A stretch of 64,000 nucleotides of DNA, from NCBI GenBank assembly GCA_001297265.1, contig LIHB01000009.1:310001-374000 (forward strand). Direction: 5' to 3'. Shown in pieces: positions 1 to 10,733 of the stretch. Made by a program: the position numbers and the translations under genes. The DNA is from Mycosphaerella arachidis (lineage: Eukaryota; Ascomycota; Dothideomycetes; Mycosphaerellales; Mycosphaerellaceae). Each line of letters opens with the position of its first letter. Positions within the stretch are counted from its first letter, which is position 1. The notes beneath the pieces are model-generated. The model was not told where the DNA came from, searched no databases, and worked only from the letters and a program-made list of their open reading frames with translations.

Positions 1-2
1 TT

Positions 3-689
3 GCTGCTGTTATCGTAGATGGGCGTGCCTGGCCGTGTGCGAACTTGTCGCTATCGGTCGGTGGGTTTGAAGATGGCGTGACGAACAACAAGGGTATTGG
101 AGGCTTTCTGGTCAGAGGCGAGGAGGCAAAGGCACTGATTGCGACGAGCATCGGCAGGCAGGTGACAAATGATCGTGGCCCTGCGAGGAAGAAGCGGAAG
201 ATTAAGGTGGGTGGTGTGCCGACTCTGTTTGCCAGGCAGACGGATAGTATGGGGAGCGAGTATGAGGAAGATGATACTGGAACACCGGGACCTATTGAAG
301 CTGAGGAGGATGATGATCCTTTCGACGAAGAGCATCACAACTTTGACGAACCATCAGAGCTCCCGCCCTCAGCTCAAGGTGACAACTTGTCTCCCACGGC
401 ACCACCAGTGCCCGATATACCAGCAGGATCGAAAGAATCTGCGACACAAGGCTACCTCTGCGATCGATGCAAGAAACGCATACCAGACCCCGACAGAACT
501 GAACACGAGGACTTCCATTTCGCTCAGGACCTACAGAACGAGCAGACCACGCCACCCAGACCGCTTCCGAAGCCGACAGTGCAGGCCACTCAACAGTCGT
601 CGAAGACGAAACCGAAGGGTCGAGGAAGACCGCCGGCTAGTAGCATTGGAGGACCAGAGAAGGGGCAGAGAAGGTTGGCATTTGGGTGA
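3..689 (+). CDS. RAD30: DNA polymerase eta, C-terminal part (5' end outside window)
   Basis: This is the C-terminal end of a Y-family translesion polymerase, which copies past UV photoproducts. The frame is open from base 3, so the catalytic palm and fingers lie upstream of the window. The first residues (PCANLSLSVGGFED) match the little-finger end of fungal Rad30. A long acidic linker follows. A C2H2-type ubiquitin-binding zinc finger (UBZ) lies at about bases 450-530, with the pattern CDRC, then H-x(3)-H in TEHEDFH. The last residues, QRRLAF, look like a PCNA-interacting (PIP) motif just before the stop. UBZ and PIP together are the usual tail for recruitment to stalled, ubiquitinated PCNA. 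The family assignment is confident; only the tail is visible. The frame is read without an ATG because the start is upstream. Confidence 0.9.
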   Translation, partial: AAVIVDGRAWPCANLSLSVGGFEDGVTNNKGIGGFLVRGEEAKALIATSIGRQVTNDRGPARKKRKIKVGGVPTLFARQTDSMGSEYEEDDTGTPGPIEAEEDDDPFDEEHHNFDEPSELPPSAQGDNLSPTAPPVPDIPAGSKESATQGYLCDRCKKRIPDPDRTEHEDFHFAQDLQNEQTTPPRPLPKPTVQATQQSSKTKPKGRGRPPASSIGGPEKGQRRLAFG

Positions 690-3381
690 GGATGACCTTC
701 TGGGCCCACATTCAATTCTGAGTCATGAAGATGAACTAATCAGCGAGGAAACGTTTGTTAACATCACCGGCTCCGAGTCAAGTCGGAGTTGTCCGCATAG
801 CCCGACCATCTGGATGGTTTGAAATTGTTAGCGGAAAGGATCAGCGATGGGCTACATGTGAGATGTCTGCCATTGGCATGATCCCTGTCCTCCCGGGCCG
901 CAGGTCAGGAACGAGGTGAATGATTCAAGAGGATGGGTTATCATCCTTTCGCATTATGAACAGATACATAAAGTCGCCGTTTGCGGCTCTCGGTGCTTAC
1001 GTTCGCTTGTGTCTCGAGAATGAGGCAAGTTGCGATGGTGAGCACTTTCCAGATTTGCTGGTGCTACTGCGCTACCGAGGCTGGTGAAGGATTGCGGATT
1101 GAGTCTTCGGAACCTGCTTCCTGCCAAAACTCTGTCCGGTCGATGGAAGGGAGGTCCCTTGCTTGGAAGCACGACTGCGACAGCGCGCAACACGTAGCAG
1201 GAAATGATGACTGCAGGCTATCTTGCCAACAGTACTCGCAACAGATCTGTGATTGCCGACTTCACGTGGCTGCAGCTTCGTGGACAATGGGTGCGAGGAA
1301 GCAGCAGCGAGGTTTGAGCTGGTTCTGAAGCGATCCATTCAGCAGCGAGGCTTTGAGGGAAGAGTGTTGTCCACTCGCGCGACAGACATGAACTGCAGGC
1401 GTGGACCTGCTCGTACATCAATATATTCGGCCTTGATACTTTGACTCGTACAAATGACATCGACGTCGTGTTCGCACGTTCCGTCTTTGCGAGACGAATG
1501 AAGGAGATCATGATTACAATGGTACGTACCTGGATTGCCGGCTCCATCCAGACATCGACTATACCACGCATTTCACTTCACGGCCCAGTCATCTCCCAGA
1601 AAACACGGTATGCTCTTCATCTATGACTGACAACGCCACGATGCATCAACCGCATTGTATGGGATTTGTCAGAGATCATCAGCGGCATGCCAAAATTTGG
1701 AGAGGATTCCGATCTGACCCAGCATGTTCTGTGGCTACGCGCAACGCGTCCATGCGATGAATCGTGTCGCAACTGAAGCTGGCATATTGTTCATTTTGCA
1801 GCGGCACGGTGTCAGCATGGACACCCCCCCCCCCCAATCGGCTTCGGCTGGACGGATCTCTTCAACCTACGCCGCCCTCTCGACTTTTCGCCTCGAAGAC
1901 TCGCAAGCTTAAAGGGAGTGGTCTCGTCGGGTGCCTGAGATATCGTGGCGGGCAGCAGCTGCACCTCATGGAAAGCACTACTCATGCGAGGGGAACATGT
2001 GGCGACATGTCCCACGAGCGGTTGGCGTGGCTATGGCTGGCACTCAGCGCCTTGCTATTGCTACCCAGAGAACTGCTGTCTCGATAGCACTAGCCATACT
2101 AATAATTATCAAGTATCAAGCGCTGTCTACCACCTCTTCATCCACAATGCGCCCAGCATTCGGCATATCTCCGGTCATTGCCGTTTGGCACTACATCTTC
2201 GCCGGAGGCCGCCATCGCCCAATTCTCGCCACAGCACAGTATCTCGGCCTCGCGCTCAGACCTCGCATTTGCAGATCTTCCCCTCCGCTTCGCTTGTCCG
2301 CTCAACCTTCAGCTTCGATCGTTATCCACTCTATTCCTTGTTGTAGCCAACCGGAGGTCTGAAGAAGCCTGTTGAACACTACCGGTTGTGTTTGCCGGCT
2401 TTGACAGTACAGACGCGCGCGCACTATCAAACCGTCAAACTCCGTGATTTGCCATGAATATTGTGGCCAAAGAGGCGAATCAGAGTCTGAAAATCCGGTG
2501 GATCTCTGTACGATCGAGCCCAGGGTGGTGTGGGTGTCTGTGTCGTCAGTGCCCACGCATCTCGCGTAGACGTTGCACGTGCAGGCGCAACACTAGCGTG
2601 GTCAGCATGTGAGCTTGTTTCAGATGCCATATCCCAGAATGCCAGCATTCGCAGCAAGGGGGACCAAGCGGGCTTTCGATGGAGCAGTGACATCACCTGT
2701 CTCCAGTCTCCATGGATGATGGCTACGACATGCAATGAGAGCACAGCGATATTGCTGCCCTCGTCGGTTGAGTCTCGTATCGAGCACTTGCTAAGCGCGG
2801 ACAGAGATGGGTGGATCCATACCACTTTAGAGCGCAGCTTACGATCTGCAGTCTGTGTGCAACTAATGATTTCAGCATGGGTATAGTGATTTGTGTAGAT
2901 GTTGAGGCGTATGGTTGTTGCAGGCGAGGAGCATTAGATACTGCATTAGTAACAAACTGTCGGCCACCGCAAAGTAAGTGAAAGCGACCAGGCTACGGAT
3001 GCGTTAGAGAGGTACTACCCCTTCCCTGCTACTGTAGCGTCCGTGTCGCGATCCACCTGCCTGCTTGGCAATGTCACATGCACACTTGATGCGATCTACC
3101 GGCCTGCTTGGCAGTGTTATATGCACACTGCTGCCGGGCCACTTTGTCGACTTCTTAGGTTGGCACACACCGTCCGGTAGAAATCCTCCTCTTCTTCGCC
3201 GTTGCCTAGGGTCTAACTGCAGTATCAGGTAGTAAAGTATCGGGCAAATCGCCCACACTCACCGGTTTCCCACAAGAGCAATGTCGGTATCGGTCCAGTA
3301 TCCACCATACAAGGTTTCTGAAGGTCTGAGTTGCCAGCGCACGCACCGCACGCGGTCTTCTTTGGCACGAGAACCGAGCGA
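690..3381. other. Intergenic, no supported gene
   Basis: About 2.7 kb between polymerase eta and the convergent 689-residue gene. Short open frames exist on both strands (for example 2427-2825 minus), but none shows a recognisable domain, a start context with splice sites, or protein-like composition. A run of 12 C lies at 1824-1835. A short diverged tandem duplication lies at 3049-3129 and is listed separately. Confidence 0.6.
3049..3129. repeat. Diverged 38-base direct duplication
   Basis: Two copies of a 38-base unit lie at 3049-3086 and 3092-3129, about 43 bases apart, both containing GCCTGCTTGGCA and ending ATGCACACT. They differ at five positions. Three of the differences are C in copy one against T in copy two, each directly before A. 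That is the CpA-to-TpA change expected of RIP-like mutation, although the unit is far shorter than a usual RIP target. Confidence 0.7.
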
Positions 3382-5451
3382 TCACCAATCCCGGCTATAC
3401 ACCACATCCTCTCCATGCATCGATGTGAAGGCCCCTGGTCGAGCGCTGCGGGTTGGGTCCTCCCCATTGTGCGGTCCCACGCCCACACGGCTTCTCTTGC
3501 TTCTCCAGATCGCGCGCTTTTGCTCGTGCTTCCACTGTGGATCCTCGTCGTTGTAGAACCCTCTATCATGGCAGAGACAGGTGTACTGCAGAGCATACTT
3601 GATCTTGTGCCACCAGGACTCTTGTATCGCCGCCATTTCGCAGCGCCAGCATTTGGTCTTGCTCATACGTGTACGCCATGTGCCCTGTTCGTTTCGCCGT
3701 TGAACCAACTGAGCTCGACTAGACTCTGTGGTAGTGGCGCCGCCGGCAGTCGCGCTCGCCATCCTAGGACTGTTCCCGACAGTGCTCGAGACATGCATCG
3801 CATCAGAGGCCGCCGTGGTAAATGTATCTGCAGCTGATCCGGAAGTCGGAACTCGATGAACATGCACCTTCGGCTGGCGCGTTGAGACTGACACCGCAGC
3901 ATCACCGTGCACAATCGTGCTTGGCATATCACCGCCAGATGCTGGAGCAGCTCCGAAGGGACCGGTGCTGCCGTCAAATATGTCGAATTCTACCACGTGA
4001 GGTGGCGGGATGCGTCGTTGTTGGGCTCTGAGCTTTGCAAGCTTATGCTTGCAGAACGATGGCCCCTGGATGACAGGTACCGGACGTGAAGGTAACGCCA
4101 CATGGTCTGGTCTCGATGGATTTGCTGCGCTAGCTGCCAGTACAGAGGCCGCAAGGTGAGTGGACACAGCACTGCCGCAGCCGGAACGATTGGCACCGTT
4201 GGCCATGGCGCGCTGGTTCTCGCTCCTTTTCACTGCCGGTTCATGCCGAGCTCGAGTGCCAAGAGAAGGCGACGCTGAAGAATTGCTCTCGCTCGAATGC
4301 CGTTCGCCGCATCTATCAGCGCTGTTCAGCGAAACGGTCTCTAGATCATACAGTGATACTCCAGAGTGCCGATAGCGGCTAAGTGGCTCTCCGCGTGGTG
4401 GAGGAGAAGATGTTGCCCCATAGTTTGCTTGCGAGTGCTGTTGACCGACAGATAGCGGTCCGTGCGAGTTTTCTGGTTCAGGCTGCACTGCAGCTGCAAA
4501 TACAGCATCACGCGCACGCAGAGTGCTCAATGGAAATATTGACCAGGAAGGCCGTTTTGAGGGAGCTGCAGACTTGGCAGGTCTTTCGACTCTCGTGTTG
4601 TCACCTGGAGCAGGCGGGACTGGGAAGCTATCCAGCAATTCATCGGTCCTCACAGTATCTGTGACCCCAGCTGTTGGCGTCGACGCCTGGCTAGGTGGTT
4701 GCACGTCTGACGATCTCAGTGACCTTGGCAAGGGCGCGGTTCGTCTCATGGCGCATGAGGTAATCATCGCTGGCGAGGCCGGGACAGCGTTCATCGTTGC
4801 ATATCTCAGGCTCCGTTCCGAAGGACTGAACTCATCAGATACCGTCCGTGAACTCCTTCTCTGTAGTTGGCAAGTGCCTGGCTGAGTGGCATCGCCATGG
4901 TTTGGCTGTCTTGTTTCGTTGCGCTCTGTTGTCGCCGACCCCTTTTCTGGAACCGATGTCGAAGTTGCCCCATGATTGGGAGCTGACATTCTTGGTGCAT
5001 GTCCTAGAGGATGAGCAACAAGATCTGCAAGATAGGTCGATGAATGTCCGCTGGCGGGAGGCCTCCATGTTCGATTCGCGGATGGTGCGGTTGAGAGAGC
5101 CTGCGGAGCTGCTGAAGCACGATGCACACGTCGGATGAGCCATTTTGCCTTCTTGAAAGGCACATTGCGTGCTGGTATTCTCGCTGGACGGTTAACACGT
5201 TGATCCGGTTCGTGGCCCACACACTCACTAACTCGTGATGGTACTGCCGCGCCAATGTCGAGCGGCCATCGAGGAGCACCAGGAGGCGTTCTCACACGTT
5301 CTGGCGGACTACATGGCGGTTGTATTGGCGCTGCAATCGCGGACGAACACCCATCAATCCAGCCGTTCCCTTGATTCTCACTTGCATCGGAAGAACTCGG
5401 CGCTCCAGTCAAGCTGTTTGCCTTGAGCCGGCGCAGAGTATGATCATCCAA
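3382..5451 (-). CDS. Hypothetical 689-residue disordered protein with conserved-looking C-terminal module
   Basis: A single uninterrupted minus-strand frame of 689 codons. I do not recognise the family. Residues 1 to about 560 are rich in Ser, Pro, Ala, Thr and Arg, with low-complexity stretches typical of disordered fungal proteins. Around residue 440 there is a short ordered-looking patch (PVIQGPSFCKHKLAKLRAQ). The C-terminal 100 residues look folded and aromatic: CWRCEMAAIQESWWHKIKYA, then CLCHDRGFYNDEDPQWKHEQ and a basic tail. The Cys and His spacing could bind a metal. No signal peptide or membrane span is seen. The start is the first ATG of the frame; a later ATG is possible. An open frame of 2 kb in about 55% GC DNA is unlikely by chance, so I call it coding, probably a lineage-restricted protein. 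Confidence 0.6.
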   Translation of the reverse strand: MDDHTLRRLKANSLTGAPSSSDASENQGNGWIDGCSSAIAAPIQPPCSPPERVRTPPGAPRWPLDIGAAVPSRVSECVGHEPDQRVNRPARIPARNVPFKKAKWLIRRVHRASAAPQALSTAPSANRTWRPPASGHSSTYLADLVAHPLGHAPRMSAPNHGATSTSVPEKGSATTERNETRQPNHGDATQPGTCQLQRRSSRTVSDEFSPSERSLRYATMNAVPASPAMITSCAMRRTAPLPRSLRSSDVQPPSQASTPTAGVTDTVRTDELLDSFPVPPAPGDNTRVERPAKSAAPSKRPSWSIFPLSTLRARDAVFAAAVQPEPENSHGPLSVGQQHSQANYGATSSPPPRGEPLSRYRHSGVSLYDLETVSLNSADRCGERHSSESNSSASPSLGTRARHEPAVKRSENQRAMANGANRSGCGSAVSTHLAASVLAASAANPSRPDHVALPSRPVPVIQGPSFCKHKLAKLRAQQRRIPPPHVVEFDIFDGSTGPFGAAPASGGDMPSTIVHGDAAVSVSTRQPKVHVHRVPTSGSAADTFTTAASDAMHVSSTVGNSPRMASATAGGATTTESSRAQLVQRRNEQGTWRTRMSKTKCWRCEMAAIQESWWHKIKYALQYTCLCHDRGFYNDEDPQWKHEQKRAIWRSKRSRVGVGPHNGEDPTRSARPGAFTSMHGEDVVYSRDW

Positions 5452-8400
5452 CGAGACACAGCGCTTCAGTCTTGCAGTCGTTGATTCCTAATCCTTCTCC
5501 AATTCGATTCCCGGGGCAGCTTGCTCAGCGACAAGACGCTGTTGGAATGTCCAGCTCGATGGCATGGTCTTGAGTGTCGCAACGCTTACGTGTTCGGTAA
5601 TGGCGAATAGTCTTGTGCCGGCGTGTAAGCTTGTGTAGGCAGCAGATGGGTTTTCGAAGACTAGATGTGACTGTCTGCGAGACTCGGGCTCTTCCGGGTG
5701 CTAAACTTGAACGTAAGAGCCTCCAGACGTGCCCTTGGGGAGAGACGCCGTTGGCCAGGCACTGTAGAGTGAGCTATGCTCGCTCGGAGTATCCTCAGAT
5801 GAGTCTATCTGCAAGATTGCCATCTTTGCGGCTTTACGTCTCCGCAAGCCTTCGTTGGGGTCATCCAGAGTGGGATCAGTGAATCGAGGATCCGGCGGCC
5901 AGTGTTGTTCGAGCAGCCGGACAAGACTGCTGTGCTTAATTATTGCTTCAAAAACATTGTTGACTAGGACGTGCTGAAGTAAGTTGTTGTGTTCAGTTGT
6001 GCGCTGCTTGTCAAGTAGCCAGCAGCAAGAAGGGTCCATCTGCGGGCTTCGCAGGCGCTCTTTCTTCCACAGATGCACGACGAAGTGAACCGGAAAGTTC
6101 ATCCTACCACATCACCCAGGCGTAGCTGTTCCCAGTGAAACAAACACCGGCTCCAGCAACACGCGTGACTTCCTCCAGGACAAGTCCCACCGTGTCGACG
6201 CATTGACAACAAGTCCACGAGCACATGCCGCTGTAAGCACAAGCTGCTTCATCGTCGATGAGGTCCAATCATGTCGAGATGGGTTCTCTAGACGATAAGC
6301 TGACGACCGTCCATGCGGGTCGATCAAGTCGTTTGGGAGTTTCTTCAAGTCCAGATAGCGAGTTCTCGCGGGTGGATTCTGTCGGAACGAAGATCCTTGT
6401 AACTCCACCCTCAATTTCATTGAGACTGCACGACGATAAGCATATGAGTTCTTTAGTGTAACTCGCAGTCGTTTCGAGAGGTCGAAACAGCACAGTCGGG
6501 TGTGTCTGCTCGTCCCTAGCGGGCGTACTGTCTCCGCTTGGCATGATTAGCCTTTTATGCGCGCACGGGTCGCTTGTGCAAGCCTTGGTGATCGACTTGA
6601 AGTGCACGAGATCAGTAGTATTTGCGAGCGCCTCATTCTCAAGATACCATTCACCTGTCGGCTGCTCTCCACAAAGTGGAAGATACCCATTCTGGCGACC
6701 ATTTGCAGCATCAAGGATATGGCGAGCACAGGCATGCTGCCCGTCTCGCGAAAAGGTACAAAGTGCATGCCTCTCCGGGAACGCAATCCTGGTTCACTTG
6801 GAACGGGTTGATCAGTTCGTGCTGGCGAAGACCCAGCAGACAAGGCGTCGTTGCTCGTGGTGGTGTAGTGTGATTGCCTCTTTCAACAGAAGCGCGGCCA
6901 TGTTGTGTGCGCCGACCTCACGTAAAGCAAGCCAGGCCCCGAGGAAGCGGTTCTTCATGTTGTACAAACGAGTCGGCCTTTGCTCGGTATGGAGCTTGGT
7001 GTCGGCATTCCGAGCGATCGGTAGCGACTGTACTTCACCACCACTCCATGGGTCGCAGCGAAGAGCTTCTGTTTGCGGCTCGGCGAGATCCGTCAGTGCA
7101 ACGCAGCATATGGTATCAAGTTCTCGTTGAAAGAAGAGCCAGGAAACCGATTGCAGCTGATTTTGCTTGTATGCCGCCCGTCTTCAACAGTTTCCTGTCA
7201 GCACATCCGGTGTACCATGCAGGTCACTCGGCCTGTCCCGAATGCTGTCCATAAGGGGTGACTTTATTCCCTGTCGTGTCTGAATAGAGAAGATGCGAGA
7301 CTGCTGACCCGGACAAGTGGCCGTACTTTTCGGGTACTTGCATCACGGGTCACTTCGGACCGCGCACTGTCTGGAATAAGGGATGTCAAGCTCGACACAT
7401 TCTTTCACCCAGAACTTGCAGGTTGGCACGCCATTGATTAAGTCTTGACTTGACTCCTGATGAGATTGATTCCCCAGGGGCGGCCGAATTGTCATGACTC
7501 GCGTGGGAGACGAGGGTCTCCGGGGCAGTGATAAGATCATTTTCCTGCTCTCAGACGCACCGGCATCTCAGGTTCGTTGCCAGTGCGGACGCGATGCCGG
7601 CTGACGGGTCCCGAGACCAAGCTGTATATCCCGTCAACCCATCGCACCGGGTAGTGCTTGCTCGCTCATCCGTGCATGCTTATTATTGTCAGAGGTCAAA
7701 GTTCCTATCCAATGTCCTGGCCAAGGAGATACGTGAGCTCCACTTTCACGGCGTACGGTGCGGTGACGACCCAGCCCGAACGCCATTCTCGCTAATGTCA
7801 AGACGTTTGGGAAGATCGTGCTGGCGCCCATCTGCTGTGTCACTGGGGTGGTGCCATCCACGTGGTATTAGAATGATCGCTGGAAGGATCCGCGCCCAGG
7901 ACTCTGGTTGTCATCGCTGACAGGCATTTCTCCACAATTTAGGGTTTGCTACTCTCAGCACCCCAGTCACCGTACGGGAAGCTCAGAGCTGCGATGCCGG
8001 CATTGCTCGCACTGCCTTCTGGGTTCAGCTATTGATGATGGCTCCGACAGTGCCAGCTCCACACCAAGGATTGCAAACGTGCTCGGGAAGTCAGTCGCGG
8101 CAGTGCACGGAGGCAGCTGAAACATGATCGACCTCGTACTGGTTGTCGCGGGTGATAACCGAGCACGAGGTCTCGTCTCGACTGTATGACGGCTGGAGGC
8201 TAAAAAGGAATGCCCAAGAGACGGCCCATTAATCGTCAAATTGGTGTGTGCTTCGGAGGCGCTGGCTTCACCTCCCTCCTTGTCGGCTTGCTAATGGCCG
8301 CGTGATCCTAGTCCTTGCTCCGCTGCGCAACGAATCATGGTCGTGAGGCGACGTTGGCCTCGTCGCAGCACAGCTGTCGCCTGTATGTTGCTAGCGGGTC

Positions 8401-9193
8401 GTAGTAAACTTACCGACCTGCGCGACTGCTGTTGCAACCACCAAGCTAACATTGGACAGGGGAGCTCCAGTAGCACGCTGCACAGATAGCAAGGGACAAG
8501 GTGCGAACGACTTGGTTGTCGCCTTGAGAATGAACCGGGTATCAGTTACCGTCATTTGGCGTTACTATTCAGGTGTAGTAATAAAGGCAACTGCTATGGC
8601 ACTGCTGCGTTTCGCACAGTAGCCGATGAACCGCGCCCAAGGATAATGTGTCAGGCAGGCACCGGATCCTAATCGACATGTCGATGGACCGCCTGGCGAA
8701 AACTGGTAGCAGGTGAAAAGGTTCGGCACGCTGACTTACGCATATGATACTGCATCGCGTTGTTCGCATTGGGCATGGTCTTTCTGCCACCACAGAACGA
8801 TTGTTAGTCGGCCTAGCAGTCTTTAGGTTTACGTTGCATGCAGGCCTGCAGAGGGTGCAGCCATGCGTCAGTGTAACTCACAGAGGCATGTCTGCCGCAA
8901 CCGCTGCAGGCTATGCATAGGCCCTATGCCCGCATGACTCCTGTTCCACCCACGTTTGCTGGGGTGGAATGCTGGCAGTATTGCTCGCCGAGCTAAATAC
9001 GGCCACTTACCTCCCAGCTTCCAATTTCATGAAAAAGTTGGGCTTCGAGTCTCGACAATCTTCCTTGTGCGTTTGTGATATTTCATGAGGCTCCTTTCCC
9101 TCGACCTCACACCATCCACCCTGCTGCCACCTCAACGGAGCACACACAATCTTTAACACGCCATACATACAGATTTCCTCGTCACCACTACCA
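5452..9193. other. Long gene-poor interval
   Basis: About 3.7 kb with no gene I can support. Weak minus-strand frames at 5701-6102 (133 codons, with an RRRKAAKMAILQIDSSED stretch), 6112-6420 and 6269-6607 look partly protein-like but cannot be joined into a convincing spliced model. The plus-strand frame at 6543-7130 has an atypical, Cys/Arg/Ser-rich composition and looks like a shadow. The last 120 bases before 9194 are pyrimidine-rich with AC tracts, like a fungal promoter and 5' leader for the next gene. Confidence 0.5.
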
Positions 9194-9867
9194 ATGGTTC
9201 CTCCAAGGCCGGCCTTAGCTCAAAGCGAGTCCAAAGCCCGATTTTTCGAAAGACTTGGATTAGATGAGGGTAATGACTTTCATCGAAGAGTGTATGCGAT
9301 GATGAAGGTACCTACCCAAATGTCTCTTGCTCCAGACACTAGCTCACAAGTTCCAGGAAGAAGCAGTAGAAGGCAGACGGCGGATGACAGAAAGTCAGGA
9401 TGTCCTGGTGCCATCATTACGAGGGAACGCCAGCGTCGAGCCCCCGTACAGCAACGCCCAGATCAGCGAGACGGTGACGCATCGAGAGATTCTGCGCATA
9501 TACCGACTAGCACGTCCTGAGACCAGAGTGGTGTATGATCTCGGACGAGACACGGATCGAGTCGAAGAGGAGAACTGGGTCATTCGCTGGATGCTGTGGC
9601 ACGTCTTTAGATACCGCGACAGTCGCAACCGAAACCGCCGTGTCGTCTCGCCTAGTCCGGAACGCAGCTCAGCTACGCATAGTAGTCACCGGCCGATGAC
9701 TTCCTCCAGCGGTGCACACCATCCATCATCTTCGCATTGTAAGTTGATGCACTTTTGCGGAGTCTGCCGGCTAGCTTCTAACATGCCATGCAGACTCATT
9801 GAGCGGCCGATCCGGCGCTAGCGCGAATCGGCAGAGCTATTACTGGGATCCAGTGAGAAACCAATGA
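9194..9867 (+). CDS. Hypothetical 191-residue protein, three exons
   Basis: Proposed exons are 9194-9307, 9351-9738 and 9794-9867, giving 191 residues. The ATG sits after a C/A-rich leader. Intron 1 (43 bases) starts GTACCT and ends ACAAG; a 28-base alternative ending CCAG at 9335 would also keep the frame but is too short to favour. Intron 2 has a good GTAAGT donor, a CTAAC branch site and an ATGCAG acceptor. Exon 1 encodes a compact helical start (KARFFERLGLDEGNDFHRR). Exon 2 contains a predicted helical core (THREILRIYRLARPETRVVY, then EENWVIRWMLWHVFRYRD), followed by a Ser-rich tail. I do not recognise the family. The three in-frame junctions and the stop in exon 3 support a real gene. 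Confidence 0.6.
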
Positions 9868-10733
9868 CGCGGATAAGTACGCGTTGAGCTACTTGTCCAC
9901 CCGCGAGTCGACGTGACGGCTCGTCGAAGCTCGAGCGCTGCCGCAGGTACGGCGCATCACTCGGGCGCGCACTGCTGGCATTTCCGCTTGGCAGTTCGGG
10001 AAGTCTCCCTGGCGGAGGCACTAGTCCTTTCGATTAACACCGATCCTACCGTTCGACAAAGGTGAAGTACCCGTCCTGCAAGCTCTCGGAGCGATGCCCA
10101 ACTTCGCGCGATGTGAATCTCGACGATGCACATGGATCCAGGACGAGTGTCAACCAGGCGGTCAAGCTTCGAAAAGCTTACGAGCTATTGCCAAGGGAGT
10201 CTCAGCTGGTTTCCGGGTGAAAGAGTTGCTATAGGTTGGGGAGGTGCTTCCGAGGTTGACAGTATTTTGTGGGGTTTGGTTCGCTGGCTACTGCCCCGAC
10301 CGGCGGGACCACCTCTAAAAGGCAGCACGACTGCTCATATTTTCACCATTGTAATAGTGCGCAGATACTGATAGCGTCGATAAGCGAGGTGTTTGCGGCG
10401 TTTTAGATATTGAATTGTGCAATCGGACATAGTGCGCTCGACGACTGCTACATGTGCATTGGACGTCCCAGGCATCATCCCGGTGAAGGGCTCACATCAT
10501 TTCATTCCATTATGGCATAGCTGGAGTTGTGGCTCTGGAGCAAAACACCGCCGCCAAGCGGTCGGTATGTCCTCCTTGAAACGCAGATGGGGGAAGGAGA
10601 TCGTTCTTGGTTCCCATGCAAAGACCCAGATCCAGCCAAGACAGTCGACTCGGTGCGTCTGGTCCGCACCGTACATGCACCACGGACGAGAGCACACAAT
10701 GTCTATTCGCCTATTCTAGCAGTCTAAAACGGT
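9868..10733. other. Intergenic, nothing recognised
   Basis: Some 870 bases between two convergent genes. Four short overlapping frames around 10497-10727 occupy both strands with no coding character. I see no repeat or RNA gene. Confidence 0.5.

Noticed and set aside
1824..1835. Run of 12 C
   Set aside because: A simple homopolymer with no flanking structure; likewise the 11 G at 37522-37532.
6543..7130. 195-codon plus-strand frame
   Set aside because: Rich in Cys, Ser and Arg, no hydrophobic core pattern or family, and overlapped by equally poor frames on the other strand.
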